From the NCBI GenBank assembly GCA_944548615.1, contig OX155957.1, positions 3,402,795 through 3,466,794 of the forward strand: 64,000 nucleotides of DNA, given 5' to 3'. The notes under the pieces were generated by a model. The model had not been told where the DNA came from and did not search any database. It saw only the letters and a list, made by a program, of their open reading frames with translations. Positions 43,657-55,106 of the stretch are shown one piece after another. Both the position numbers and the translations under genes were made by a program. Origin of the DNA: Micropterix aruncella (lineage: Eukaryota; Arthropoda; Insecta; Lepidoptera; Micropterigidae). Within the stretch, counting starts at the first letter, position 1; every line of letters begins with the position of its first letter.

Positions 43657-43858
43657 GAACGAGACAGGGCAATACGCTAGAGCGGAGTGTGAGATGACCG
43701 GTTGTAATTTTTTCGCATTAAAACTGCCCGCCAAGGTCAAATCTGACACCTCACGAAATATGCTCGAATTTATTCGGACGAGTATAAGTTCGGCAGGTAG
43801 TATTTATCGACGATCGTTCGTTTCATATTCCGCTCTAACGTATTGCTCTGTCTCGTTC
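43657..43858. repeat. Inverted repeat, 36-bp arms
   Basis: Arm 43657-43692 (GAACGAGACAGGGCAATACG...) and arm 43823-43858 are inverses with 4 mismatches, 130 bp apart. It is probably a small foldback element. The 132-codon frame across it (43535-43933) is not recognised and is likely spurious. Confidence 0.75.
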
Positions 43859-43949
43859 GATTGGACTAATTTTAGTTTTAGTTCACAAAGAAACGCAATC
43901 GGGCCCAGTTTCGTATTGAACGAACTGAAATGAAATGATCGTCTAGTGA

Positions 43950-43985
43950 TTAACGACTTTCAGGGGTTCGTAACGAGCGATTTTC
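43950..43985 (-). pseudogene. Scrap of jockey/R1-like ORF2
   Basis: The minus strand reads KIARYEPLKVVN, close to NIASYEPLKMVLN in the remnant at 9199-9420. The shared DNA TTCAGGGGTTCGTAAC is too long to be chance. Confidence 0.45.
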
Positions 43986-44472
43986 TAACAACGTAATCTT
44001 AAATACTTTTTAAATAATCAAAGTTTTACAATTACTAAAATAAACTAAAATTTAGATACATACATTTATAGGTACATTTTATAATAGTAGCCGTAGAACT
44101 TAATTATATGAAAAGAAATTAAATGATATTACATTTGAATAATATAAATTTAGAAAATGAAATGGTATATGACTTAATAGATAGTAAAAATTATTAAATT
44201 AATATATAGTGAGATTTTTATTTATTTTTTTTAATTTTATTTATTTAGGTAAGTAACAGCATTAACTTATAATTAGATACATAATTCTTAAAAAAAAACA
44301 TGTTCTTATGCCGATTATAACTTACGCCGTTCGAAATTATTTGAAAAATATTTTTCAAACTAAATTATGAAACAAAAAATACAATACATCCGTAAATATT
44401 TATTAATCAAATGACCGCAAAAGTTGTAGAGTTAACCGCAAACATATATAAACTTATACTTACAACATAAAT
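43986..44472. other. AT-rich, nothing recognised
   Basis: No signal. Part may be the 3' UTR of the following minus-strand remnant. Confidence 0.35.
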
Positions 44473-44983
44473 TCAAAATAAGTAAATGGGAATACATATA
44501 TAAGTTATATTATATTTATACATACATATTACAAATCGATAATTACTGGCAGTTGTCGCTGCAGCTTCAAGGGCGGTTCGTAATGCCGATTTGAAGTTAA
44601 TTTTGTTTCTACTATAAATGTCAAGCCCTGTGAATTTATCATTATACGTACGTGGCAATCGGTTAAGCATTGAATTGCGTGTGTAGTTAGAATGTCGTCT
44701 CGGGGGCTCGAATAACTGTGTCGATCGGGTTTTACGTTGCGGCACCTTCAGAGCGATGCTCGAAACTATGTATGGGCTATCCAGCGTCCCATTGACGATG
44801 TCATGTAGCGCAGTCATATCCGCAGCAGTTCCCGATCCTCAAGCGACAGCATATTAAAATGCTGTAGCCTATCACGGTAAGAGTCAAATGCGAGATGTTC
44901 GCGTCGAGCTATGCACCGGATGAAACGTCTTTGAATCCCCTCCAGTTGGGCTTTGTGCACGCTATATTGCGGAGACCAAATGG
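44473..44983 (-). pseudogene. Non-LTR ORF2 C-terminal region
   Basis: The upstream part (44822-44983) reads PIWSPQYSVHKAQLEGIQRR, FIRCIARREHLAFDSYRDRL and EDRELL. After a frameshift near 44818, MTALHDIVNGTLDSPYIVSS, PPRRHSNYTRNSMLNRLPRT and GLDIYSRNKINFKSAL follow. These are the classic C-terminal blocks of jockey-like LINE proteins. At the truncation point the sequence folds back into an inverted copy of itself (44990-45012). Confidence 0.85.
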
Positions 44984-45012
44984 GAGACGCCATTTAGTCT
45001 CCACAATATAGC
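44961..45012. repeat. 23-bp inverted repeat at the 5' truncation point
   Basis: GCTATATTGCGGAGACCAAA at 44961 is mirrored by 44990-45012 with 2 mismatches over 23 bp and a 6-nt loop. It sits exactly where the LINE fragment ends. Confidence 0.9.
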
Positions 45013-45161
45013 GATATAGCCATATAGATAGCCAGATAATGTTAAATATCAGTCACATAATACATATTTTATATAAATAATATCACATACATACACTATG
45101 AGATCATCTATTGAGATTACAAAAAAAAGTGTTGAGGGCACCAGCATCGATGTTACCTTTT
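45013..45161. other. Unrecognised
   Basis: AT-rich spacer. Confidence 0.3.
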
Positions 45162-45447
45162 ACACGGCTCAGTGGCATAGCTGTTAGGTCGCCTGGTCTT
45201 ACTTTGTAAGGTTCCGGTTTCGATTCCAGGCTGGGTTATAATTTTTCCGTTTGGATAAAATTAACGGAATTGCATTTAAATTCTGTCGATCGGATGCAAT
45301 AACAATACACACTTGCGCATATGTTAAACGCACACAAACATTTAACACCTCATAGTCGGGTTGGTTGGGAGACATTGTCGTATGACAATAAACCCGCCCA
45401 TTGTAACATTTCACAATAAAAAGTATAAAACCAACAAACAAACAAAC
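45162..45447 (+). mobile_element. tRNA-derived SINE, copy 2
   Basis: The head reads ACACGGCTCAGTGGCATAG and the B-box region is GGTTTCGATTCC (45215-45226). The body shares ACGGAATTGCATTTAAATTC, TCTGTCGATCGGATGCAAT and CAATAAACCCGCCCATTGTA with the other copies. It ends ACCAACAAACAAACAAACC. It has one extra T in the B box compared with copy 1, which would weaken Pol III binding. Confidence 0.85.
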
Positions 45448-45858
45448 CATTCCCACTTTTCTGAGAGTGTTACTAACTCTGTAGGGTTTCGGCTCAACCA
45501 TTCCAATCATCTTCAAAAATTCAAGTCACCTTTTCCGCCTGTAAAATCGTGTATTCTCAACTGTAAACGCAGCTCAAGTATGACGCAGGAAAGCAATATT
45601 GGTTATAGTCGAGCGCTTACTGGTTTCACAACGTCGGATATTGCAAGTTATTTTATGAAACTGCATCTCCGTAGCCGCACTCTAATAATCATATACAATA
45701 ATATTCGCACGCGTTTGGATATTATGACAATGTCTGCTGTAGGTACGGTACTCTTCTACCGTTAGAGTTCTCCTCATTAGGTACAATGTAGGCAGGCACT
45801 GTGGAATGTGGAATGATTTAATAAAATTAAACGAATAAAATATACAGCATCTCACATA
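45448..45858. other. Unrecognised
   Basis: The 134-codon frame (45361-45765) begins inside the SINE and is not recognised. Nothing else was seen. Confidence 0.3.
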
Positions 45859-46035
45859 ATCCTTACAGGAAAGCTTTACCTTTTTGGTATTGCTGGTAAA
45901 CCTCATAATTGGATTAAAAGTTTCCTCACAAGCAGGCCACAGATAACTGCGGTATATACTGAGAAAGATATAACTATGTTTCAACAAGATGTTTCAACAA
46001 GGAGTACGTATACAACTCAACCTGTGGTCCATTAG
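45859..46035 (+). pseudogene. Non-LTR RT palm fragment
   Basis: This reads ILTGKLYLFGIAGKPHNWIK, SFLTSRPQITAVYTE and then a stop after TTQPVVH. The blocks LL.KL..YGI.G....WI.SFLT.R.Q are found between RT motifs A and B of jockey/CR1-like elements. The flanking parts of the RT are absent. Confidence 0.75.
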
Positions 46036-46769
46036 TATGAAATAACATGACACGTAACGATGTTGGCGTGACGGTAGTTACCGTATCATAATGTTATTTT
46101 ATTTTATTTTAGAGCAAACTTACAGATAGTAAATATATGATACTAGTATCTTAAAATCATATTTAAACGAAACAAATTTACTATCCTATGAATAGTTTGC
46201 AATGCTTGCATTACACATTATATATCCTTCTAGCCGTGTTCGGCCATAGCGACTGCATTGTAGATTCTAGTGAATTCTTTAATCTTCTCAGAGTCCACTG
46301 TTCGGAAGCAGTCAAGTGCGCAGGCTATATTATAGTGCACAGGTGGGCGTGCGACCACGGGTGCACTCTCTCTTCCTCCCTCTTCTAAACCCGATGGAAC
46401 GGAGACCGTTACGACCAGAGAAAAGTTTGGATGCAGATAAAATAAAATAAATTAATTAATCGCCAACACAGCAATGGCTGTCATTGTTAAATTTGTACTC
46501 AATATTGCAGAGCTATTTTTTTCGGATTTAGTTCGTTTTTTCACACTGTCATTTATGAAATTGGTACCTAGTTATGGCTTGTGGCGATGTTTAAGGTTTT
46601 TCTGGAGCTATTGTAGAGATGACCGGTGACTTATTGGTAGTTGTTGTAGTAGGCGGTGATATAGAAGATGCATTATTGGATTTATCCTGGTTTTCTGATG
46701 ATCTCGTGTTGTTGCTCATGGGGCTGTGTTGAATACAGCATACAGTCTCTTGTTCCGACATTATATATA
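46036..46769. other. Unrecognised
   Basis: The 46300-46440 patch is GC-richer with no partner in the window. No gene was seen. Confidence 0.3.
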
Positions 46770-47785
46770 ATGTCGGAATTACACATTAACATGTGTGACT
46801 ACGTTGCAGTTCCCCGAAGGAGTACGTCATTTGGCCAAAGAAATTTCACTTATCTAGGGCCTAGGAAATATAACATCCTACCTGCAGGCATAAAGATAAG
46901 CCCGAGCATTTAAGTTTTTAAGAAACAACTGGTCTAGTGGATGCTTGGGCCAGGAAGGTACCGAATACATCAAGAGCTCTCAACTATCTAGCTTTGTTTG
47001 GCTGCACTTTTTGACTATTACTATTATTTTAATTTTTCTTTATGACTATTTTATTTTTTTAGAAACTTTACTATTACTGGTAATATAATTTTATTGTGAC
47101 TTTTTATTTTTCTTACAAATATTACAAATTTTATTTATAATTTAAGTTATGGCTATATAGTTTATTATTAACCGAAGGATAAGTGTATTTATTTATATAT
47201 TTACTTCAATGTTTTATTTTATTATAATTATATATTTACATATTTTATTTTTATACATATTTTTATTTAATTCAAGGTTTTTTTTTCATTTTCGCTTTTT
47301 TTCTTTTTGTTTAAACTACTTTTTTTTTCTTTATTTTATTTTCTTTTATTCAGGAAAATAACAGTGTATAAAAGTAAGTAGCCAAACAAGATTAGATATA
47401 AAAATTAAGATAGACAAATATAAAAATTACACCAGAGACAATTTTCCACTAAATGTTAACATCAAGATTATCTAAATGATAAGAGACAGAAAAAAAAACG
47501 AGAAAAGAAAGAGGATAGGAAGGGAGGGACCAGGAAGGGAAGGAGGAACATAGGAAAAAATATGTAAAAAATTCTTTTGAATATGTTTTTTTTTTTAAAC
47601 TAGTATTTGTTTAATATGTTTGCCCTAGAACAAGTGTTTACTTAGTTGGGCGACATGGGACCGATATTTCAAGCGTGACACAACTTGCTGTGGGTTTTAT
47701 TCAAGTGTAGAAATCAAGTATGATTTGTTACGCTTGTTGCATTTTATGTACATTACCATAAATAAATAAATAAATAAATAAATCA
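46770..47785 (+). pseudogene. Non-LTR 3' end with STSFGQRNF C-terminus and (TAAA)n tail
   Basis: The coding remnant (46770-46913) reads VPRRSTSFGQRNFTYLGPRK and YNILPAGIKI, then a stop. The long T-rich 3' UTR contains the signature CCCTAGAACAAGTG...ACTTAGTTGGGCG at 47623-47653 and ends in (TAAA)n at 47759-47784. It is the same family as 31340-32118. It also meets a minus-strand element at its tail. Confidence 0.8.
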
Positions 47786-48273
47786 AATATAAATAACATG
47801 AACACGTTGATAGTAGAAAGAAATATAATAAAGCTAATAATAATATAAGGGTAAGAAAAGAAATAATTAAATAGGTTTTTAATAAGGTTATTTGGATAGA
47901 GCAAAATGGAAGTATGAGTAATTGGATAATAATATTTATTATATATAATATGATATAATACAATAGTATGTTATAATATAATAATCATATAATACAGTAC
48001 ATTAGGATGGCAGTTAGTGAAATCTTAAAAAGTAGGAGATAGGCTAGGTATGATCGAATCTTTTATTATATTTATGGAATCATAAAATACATCTAATCCT
48101 TTACACGATTTATCAAAAACACGACACATTCTGGCAAGAGGTCTATTCGACCGGATGTTGTTATTGCAAGCGGCAACCGAAAATGTTTGAGAGCTAATCG
48201 TTAGTCGCGATGGCGCACGAAATTGAACTTTTTCTAGACTAGCTGGGCTGTCTAGTCGATTGTGCAAAAGCTT
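47786..48273 (-). pseudogene. Non-LTR element, ORF2 C-terminus and 3' UTR (downstream of insertion)
   Basis: The minus frame 48025-48267 reads RLDSPASLEKVQFRAPSRLT, NIRSNRPLARMCRVFDKSCK and GLDVFYDSINIIKDSI, then a stop near 48025. It continues the RT frame at 48750-49427 in phase once the 494-bp insertion and one TSD are discounted. An AT-rich 3' UTR runs to the shared (TTTA)n tract at 47759-47784. Confidence 0.8.
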
Positions 48274-48797
48274 ATGGAGACACGTTATTCAATATTTACG
48301 CGGCGACAGGCGAGGGTTGAAAACCCCGCCCACCACCCGGGCAGTTCTAACGACGTGGGTCGTTTTATCTGCCCAGGATGTCATGCAACGACAACCTCAC
48401 GCGTGCCGGAAGGGTAGCGCGTGAGGGGTGAGCGAACGGAGACCTTATGAGGGATTCTCCGGGCTTCAGCCCCCGCCGGCACCCCGTAAACCGTTTATTT
48501 AAAATTCAAAATTATTACAATTAATTACTTAATTACTAAACTAAACTAGGAGACTAAGCGGTAACATATTTAATTTTTTACATAGTATAATATATTATTA
48601 TTTTAATTGCAATGATGAGGCGGTGGAAGTTATGCTCCATGCGGCATGTCGAAAAAAGAATAAGAAAAAACGGGCAGCAAACGGCAGGGGCGCCGTCGGA
48701 GACGTCGACGACCGGGATCCTGTGAAAGGGCACGCACCCACAAGGGCGATTAGGGACGATACAGTACGGGCGACTTCGGATGATGGAGACACGTTAT
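48274..48797. mobile_element. Unclassified insertion, 494 bp, with 15-bp TSD
   Basis: ATGGAGACACGTTAT occurs at 48274-48288 and 48783-48797. The insert (48289-48782) has two GC-rich ends around an AT-rich middle. The left end carries GGTTGAAAACCCCGCCCACC and CTCACGCGTGCCGG...GGGTAGCGCGTGAGGGG. The right end has a Lys/Arg/Asp-rich plus frame (KKNKKKRAANGR, 48623-48808). No TIRs or poly(A) were seen. It could be a non-LTR end fragment or a SINE-like element of a family not otherwise present here. Confidence 0.8.
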
Positions 48798-49430
48798 ATC
48801 AGTTATAGTCCTACGTGTTTTTAAGTCTATTAGGTTGAAGTGAGAAAGCCGCTCTACATAACCTTTCAGAGTATTTCCGAGGCCACATTTGTTCGACAGC
48901 ATACGAGTGAATTTCTTTTGGATTCGTTCAATTCTATCGTTGTGAACACTGTAAAGCGGATTCCAGATCACTGATCTATACTCCAGCACCGATCTAATCA
49001 ATGATGAATAGACGGATATTAGGGATTTCGGATGTCGAAAAGGCTTCATTGTCCTAAAGACAAAACCAAGAAGTTTACTTGCTTTTTCGACAATCCCATT
49101 GAAGTGGTTATGAAATGAATACTTTTCATCGAAGATAACTCCTAGGTCTCTGATGTGCTCGACTCTATTAAGTGTAATGCTATTGATAGCGTAGTTGTGT
49201 TTTAAAATATTTCGGTTCCGGCTAAATGATATTAAATGGCATTTCTCGACATTGAGCTGCATATCATTGCGCGTGCACCACACGCTCAATGTATTCAGGT
49301 CATTTTGAATTTTGTCGCTGTCTGAAGGACAGGAGATTCTACTAAAAAATTTGAGGTCATCCGCATAAAACAAAGGTGGGCACTCTAATTCATCGCAAAG
49401 GTCATTTATATAAAAGAGCAAAAGCAATGG
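48798..49430 (-). pseudogene. Non-LTR reverse transcriptase, palm to thumb (jockey-like)
   Basis: The frame from 49427 reads YINDLCDELECPPLFYADDL, carrying the catalytic YADD motif. Then come WCTRNDMQLNVEKCHLISFS, LGVIFDEKYSFHNHFNGIV, SSLIRSVLEYRSVIWNP and IERIQKKFTRML, the thumb-region blocks. It is cut upstream at YIND, so motifs 0 to A are lost. The frame is otherwise intact to the insertion at 48797. Including the 48025 part, this is the best preserved LINE protein segment in the window. Confidence 0.9.
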
Positions 49431-49737
49431 TTATAACATAATGTTATTCAATTACGTCGCACTAAATCGCACAACCAACCAGATGTAGAAGGTTTGTATC
49501 TGGCTGTACTGTGTTATACTTTGTGTTTGTTGACGCTCGAATTTGATTTAAATTTTCAAAGATTTTTGTAATCTAACAAAGGGGTTAGTCTAAGAATGCG
49601 TTTTTTTAACAAATTAAAACGAAAAATGAAAAGTAGAAAAAAAATGTTTAAGCCATCAGAACTAAAAAAAGAAGATTTTTCCTATCGGTAGGTATCAATT
49701 AAAAATGTATTCGCACTCTTTATCGCATTTTAATTCG
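49431..49737. other. Unrecognised
   Basis: AT-rich with no signal. Confidence 0.3.
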
Positions 49738-50076
49738 TAATAAATTAATAGTTTTAAAAAAACACTAAAAACACGCTTTTATAAATACACGTAAAAACCA
49801 CATCATCAGACCTTGAAACCTAATCGTGGTCAAAGTTCATTCCAAGACTTTTCTAACAAGTCCAAACACAGCTATGATACGATGTTCCATCTTGAAGTTC
49901 CAGTTCATATCTTCCGACTCCATCATAAGATCAGTTTAATAGTACCATATTATTGTATTGTCATCAGAACTACATACAGCTGCCAATTTTCATGACGCTA
50001 CGATCCTTGGAAGATGGTTAAATTAGTTAGATTCCATTACATAGTTCGTTACACACAGGTCGACCTAATAAAAGCT
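49738..50076 (+). repeat. TIR repeat family R, copy 2
   Basis: It starts AAACACTAAAAACACGCTTT and ends GACCTAATAAAAGCTT. It has only one of the 120-bp internal units. The conserved frame reads NRGQSSFQDFSNKSKHSYDT and VPVHIFRLHH (49813-49995). Confidence 0.75.
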
Positions 50077-51924
50077 TATAATAATATGTCAAATCGCTAA
50101 CACAGTCATCACGGAATATAAATTATTATTATGTAATTTAATGTTTTGCTTATCTTTCCATTGTCATAAAAATGCAAAATGACTAACACTCTCATGCGTC
50201 TTTGAATCTTCTTCGTCGCACTCTGCTCGACTCAGCTGTGTGAGGATCCACGTCTCCGATCCTTTAGCCGTCTATAATTTCCTCAGCTGCAGCTCAACAG
50301 CTTCCCAGATCAAGCTGACCCGCCGCAATAAATCGAATCAAGCTGTGACATATTGCTCAACACAATTATCGTGGCGATAACGTTAGCGTATGCCCACACT
50401 CTTATTGACGTGTGGTACAATTCATTCACGGCTTGCATTCGCACAAGTGTGGGCGGTGACTTGGCTCAAGATCGCAAACGGACAACAATGGGTACCTCTA
50501 TCTAATAATAATAGAGGAATCTACCTAATATAGAGTGCGAGGTGGTAATGCGTTTGACTTTCTGTTGTTCATCATTACAGAGTGCCATCTCCTATAACTG
50601 GATCAACACAGGTATGTGATCTCTAGCTTTTTTGGATGGTAAAGGTACGAGGAGAAGTGACAATACTCTCGAACATACAGTATATTGGAAGCCTGCACAA
50701 ACAGATTGATATTTGCTTACCAAGCTTACACCATTATCCCTACCTTATAAGTTAAGTGCAAACGTCTCTCGTTAATCGAGCACGTGATCTAAACGACGCT
50801 GACCACTTTCCACAGAAGATTTGGATACGGAAAATATCAAGAGACATGCACAAGATCAAATAGATACGAAACTCGGAAACCGAGCAGATCACGAGCATTC
50901 TTACCACACGTCAATAGCGTGTGAGATGGAATAAGTAAAATGCCAAAAAAAAAATATAAAAACGATCTTCAAACCGACCAAAAAAATTTGTTTGATCTCT
51001 AAAACCTTAAAGGGATGTACTTTGTAATAACACTACAAACCACGGATGTCATAAAATCGAATGCTGCTGCACTCGACTGATAGCACATAAAAGCTGTTAA
51101 AACGTTCAGCGAGGAAATTAGATCCAAAATATAGCTCGATCTCTGAGACTTGTAAAGGATGTAAAACCACTGCAAACTCCGTCAGTCGAACGTAGCTGTG
51201 GCTTACCCTACATTGGACAAACGAAATGGCCCCAAGTCGCCCAAAATCGGCGCCCAAAATCGGCGAACACATATTGGATAGCGAAATTTAACACTGGGTG
51301 CAATATTTCAAGAGGCACATGCGTCGATTTCAAAACACAGTATAATTACAGTATCTTTAGCTAGAACAGTAAACGCACTCTCGAGTGGCAATGCGCGGCG
51401 GAGATAGGGTGCGAGGGAAGTGAGCAAAGGGAGAGGTAACGACAAACGTCTGGGCTTGTTGTTACGCGGCCAAAAACGATTAAATATATGCATCGTTCGA
51501 CGGGAAGTAAACGTGCCTGAGCTGTGTTTTTTACTTTTTTCAACCACTAATAACTAATTGCCTTATGATACCATGAAGAGTCGACGATGTGTGTAGACGA
51601 CGACGACGATTGTACAAAGAGACGACGATTGTACAAATACGTCTCACATTGGTACATCAAGATTTTTCATTTTACAGTTTGCCGGCAGATCCTAAACGGT
51701 AAATTTTGTTTTATATTTTGATCAATTATTAAACAGCAAGTTATGAAGTCAGTTGCAGTTTACTAGGACGCTGCTGTATGCTGTATACTGCGGTATCAGT
51801 AATTCGATCGGCGCGGCACGTCGACACGTATTTTACTTTCCCGGCAGACGGAAAGTATTGTGAATGCGCATTTTTATTTTGAGATGGATACTTTTTTACC
51901 CCTCCCGAGATTTAGTTGAAATAG
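50077..51924. other. Unrecognised; several GC-richer patches
   Basis: CTTATTGACGTGTGGTA at 50402 is loosely inverted at 50911 (TACCACACGTCAATAG), which may be a decayed TIR pair about 500 bp apart. CCCAAAATCGGCG is repeated at 51240 and 51252. (GAC)n lies at 51596-51608. No gene or known element was found. Confidence 0.35.
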
Positions 51925-52091
51925 GGGAAAAAGTGATAGTGTCCAAACACCTAATCCGATTGAGGTGAAATTGGGCATGCAGGCATCATTTGATCATGGC
52001 AAGAGTTAAAAAGAAAAATGTGGTTGAAATAGGTCCACCAAGGGGCGCTCTAGTCATACTTCATTTGGCGCTCTAGTCATACTTCATTTCC
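51925..52091 (+). repeat. Interspersed repeat Y, copy 1, with 23-bp duplication
   Basis: It contains GGTGAAATTGGGCATGCAGG and CATTTGATCATGGCAAGA, matched inversely at 62575-62660. GGCGCTCTAGTCATACTTCA occurs twice in tandem at 52046 and 52069. Confidence 0.7.
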
Positions 52092-52185
52092 TCTAGGAAT
52101 ATGTCCACTTTATGTCTGAAAGCGTTAATTACAGGAAGTTGTACTTGTAAATTATTTGAAACAATGAGCTGCGAAATCGGATCGT

Positions 52186-52536
52186 ATGCTTACGAAAGTT
52201 TACAACGACCATTTTCCATCAGTTAGCTTGCGTAAACAACTGATTAAAAAAATCAACATTGGCGATTTCAGTTTTGATGACAAAGAAAATGCTAAAACTC
52301 CGAAGAAGTTCGGAAACATTGAGAAGTTTTCAGACATCTCCACTCTACATGCCTTCGGAAAGATTAGAAAGGAATAAAAATTGGCTCCATACAAGAAAGA
52401 GCTATGAAAAACCGGAAAACATCAGACGGAATTTTGATTGCCAGGCGGACAAGTAAGTCCTTTCTGGTTTATTTTCTCAATCCAAAACGCAACAGATCAT
52501 GGCTTGTTCCCGTGGCATTTTACTAGGAATGTAATT
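52186..52536 (+). pseudogene. Mariner-like transposase remnant
   Basis: The first frame reads YNDHFPSVSLRKQL, NIGDFSFDDKEN and KTPKKFGNIE, which match the end of the mariner helix-turn-helix domain and the linker rich in GDFD and PKKFED. After stops and a frame change, RRTSKSFL is followed by LNPKRNRSWLVP, which matches the DNPKRKKSW region downstream of the first catalytic Asp. The GDEKW stretch between them is deleted, so the catalytic core is lost. No TIRs were located. Confidence 0.75.
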
Positions 52537-53440
52537 CAAATTTGATTTGTCCCGACCAACTCTTTACAAAGATATCCGAATCTCCACGTCTGAGTCTTGA
52601 GTTATACTGAACGGAGGGAACCGAGAGCTCCGATATTGATCAATTATCGCTACCCCCCCCCCCCCCTCCCCCCTCGCTCGCATCGTAAGCTCAGGCTTGT
52701 ATTGGCGAACTGTCTATATATGCTATTAAAAAATACAACACGTGTGTCTCTGAGGGTAATAGTTTACGAATTAAGGGGAGACCGTGTAATGTTTTTGTTA
52801 TCATTTAATTTTCTATCTAGGTCCCCTTGTGTTTCGGTCTGAATTTAAAGACATTTAACGTCAAAAGTCGAACAAATGGAATACAGCCTCTTTGTCTATC
52901 ATGTGAAGCTTTCATTCATGGTCTCAGTCGCAGATGTAGTTATGGATGGAGTTGCTCTTGAGACCAGTTGGCGCTTGATACGCCCATACAAAAACAATGT
53001 TTTTAAAAATGAATTGAATAGTCATTATATTTGGATACATTTTGTTTGGTTTGTTAATGAACTGTACTTACGCTGTGTCGCTTGTCTGGTTGCCTATCTA
53101 TAGTTCAAAATTCACGCTGACCTGGTCCTCTAGTGGGATAGGGACACCTGCTCCATGAATGATAAGGATGTGAGAATTATGGACCGGTATTAAACCACCT
53201 AAAGCAAAAAACTACAAATATGTAACTTAAACATTAATGGGAGATAAGATATTTTCTTCGTCTACCGACTATGCAAACAATCTCCATTTGCAACGTGCAA
53301 TGGTTTCCACGGTATTTTTGACTATTGTTTTACTCCGGTTTTACTTTGCGATTTCGCTCATGCAGGATGATTCTGAGCATTATTCATTCCACTGCTCTTT
53401 GCGTAACTGTATTTTCAACTGACTGTCATGTAACAATTAG
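52537..53440. other. Unrecognised; poly-C tract at 52653-52674
   Basis: A C-rich run (two stretches separated by T) could form G-quadruplex or i-motif structures. The rest shows no signal. Confidence 0.4.
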
Positions 53441-54095
53441 GCGGTGTTGACTATAATAAGTGAACCCGTCACCCCATGCTGTTATAACGATATGTGATCG
53501 TTCCTTCAGCAGTGGGATGAGCCTAGAAGACTTTAAAACAGTACAAACCTACCGTCCAGCAATTACACGAGCCCATCAGAGGCCAACGGCTTACGACAAA
53601 GCACGGGAAAAGGTACCCAGCGGGACGCCTCGCCCTGACTACCACTTTTTGAAGGATATCTTGGTCTGGAATTAACCATCAGGATACCTTTACCCTCCCT
53701 ACTGGTCATGGGTCCGAAGTCACTTGCGCGACCTCTATCTGCTGTATGTTTAGCAGTGATTCAGTTTGAATTTATCGCGGACCAAAGGCATCTTTTGCCA
53801 GGCTCCGGATTCAGAATCAGGTAGCCTAATTGTCAATGCAAGAGTGGTTGACGGCATAGACCCTAAACTTCTCCCAGTATTTCCATAGTCTCTAAACTCC
53901 TTCAGCTATAAGTCAGAGTGCACAACCGATTGGCGCCGCTGAACCGTGCGCAAACCGTCCAGTAGCGCCCGAAGGCAATCTCACCAGGAGAAACCGATCC
54001 ACTAGCCGTGAGGCCTTCCACACGAGGAGGATTCTGAATAGGAGCTGAATCGTGAGTTGGGCCGATCCAAGAACAAAATGGATCTTATGGGTTGA
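53441..54095 (+). mobile_element. E664 element, copy 6 (diverged)
   Basis: AAGTGAACCCGTCACC, AGCCTAGAAGACTTTAAAAC, GAATTTATCGCGGACCAAAG, AGAGTGCACAACCGATTGGC and AACCGTCCAGTAGCGCC follow E664 in order with many substitutions. It shows that the family has been present for some time. No TSD was identified. Confidence 0.7.
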
Positions 54096-54693
54096 GCTGC
54101 ACGAAACCTTTCGCTACCACTGTCATGTCATGGTCTCTGATCACTACCGCTGTCATGTCATGGTCTCTGATTTGATAGGTAACCTAATATGCGGTTACCA
54201 ACGGACACCATTTTATTTTTATTTATATAGATAATGAGCTTGTAACTCATTATCACTTATTTCATCGCCCCTCGTTTATAGCTTCTAAAAACGCAAACAA
54301 CCTACTGAAATGGCACTTAACGAAAATGACAATAAAACAAGTTGCTTGATATTATAATAATGGCAACATCGCATGCAAATGTAAATGATGTTAATATTTG
54401 TTCGTACGACCACCCATCTGCGCTGTTGTCCCGCCCCGCGGGATTGACGATGATTTAATGGAAATTATCAGAACGCCGCTTATACAGTGTATTAATAGTC
54501 ATCGCGGTGATACTCATGTAGAGCGAGCGAGAAAGACATAATAAAGCTAAGTGCAGATGGACTTTTTTGGACATGGCAGTTTATTGAACAATATAGTCCA
54601 CTCGACATAGCCATAATACGCGACATAAAAACAATATGTTATTGCCTAAAGTACGCTTGACTAAATATAAAAAAAACATTTTTATATATTAGT
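54096..54693. other. Unrecognised
   Basis: CTGTCATGTCATGGTCTCTG is duplicated in tandem at 54120 and 54151. Nothing else was seen. Confidence 0.4.
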
Positions 54694-55106
54694 TTTAAAT
54701 TGTTCAATGCTTTGCCGTCATCGACGAGATGACTTGAGATGGCAGCATATAAAATCTGCTTGAAAAATCAGTTAGTCAAACATGCCCTTTACAAACTGGA
54801 CGAATTTTATGATATTGCGTCCACAATTGCTTGATAACTATATTACGGCTATACTTTCCCACTAAGTTTTAGATTTTATTGACATTGGAATTTTCGGAAT
54901 TTTTCTTTTTCATTGTATTGATTATTATTTATTGTTTGATTATTGATTATTTTGTAAATTTGATTATTTTTAAGTAATCTCCTCTGATCACAATTATTTT
55001 TTTTCCTTTTATTTAATCAAAGCGGTTTTATCATCCGGTAAAATTTGACATGTTCCTCAGTATTGTGAAATGCTTTTATGGAATTAATAAATGATGATGA
55101 TGATGA
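54694..55106 (+). pseudogene. Non-LTR ORF2 C-terminus with (GAT)n tail
   Basis: This reads FKLFNALPSSTR, one stop codon, LEMAAYKICLKNQLVKHALY and KLDEFYDIASTIA, then TGA at 54832. LFN.LP...R.......FK..LK..L...A.Y..DEF is the usual LINE C-terminus. The 3' UTR ends AATAAATGATGATGATGATG at 55086-55106. Confidence 0.8.

Noticed and set aside
43535..43933. 132-codon plus frame as a host exon
   Set aside because: It overlaps an inverted repeat, has an equally open reading on the other strand, and shows no recognisable family or splice context.
42840..43990. LTR retrotransposon
   Set aside because: No second LTR, primer-binding site, gag or pol remnant could be found.
45361..45765. 134-codon plus frame
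   Set aside because: It starts in the SINE body and runs into unrelated sequence; no family resemblance.
50395..50935. TIR pair around CTTATTGACGTGTGGTA
   Set aside because: The match is short and imperfect and no TSD or element structure was seen, so it is only noted.
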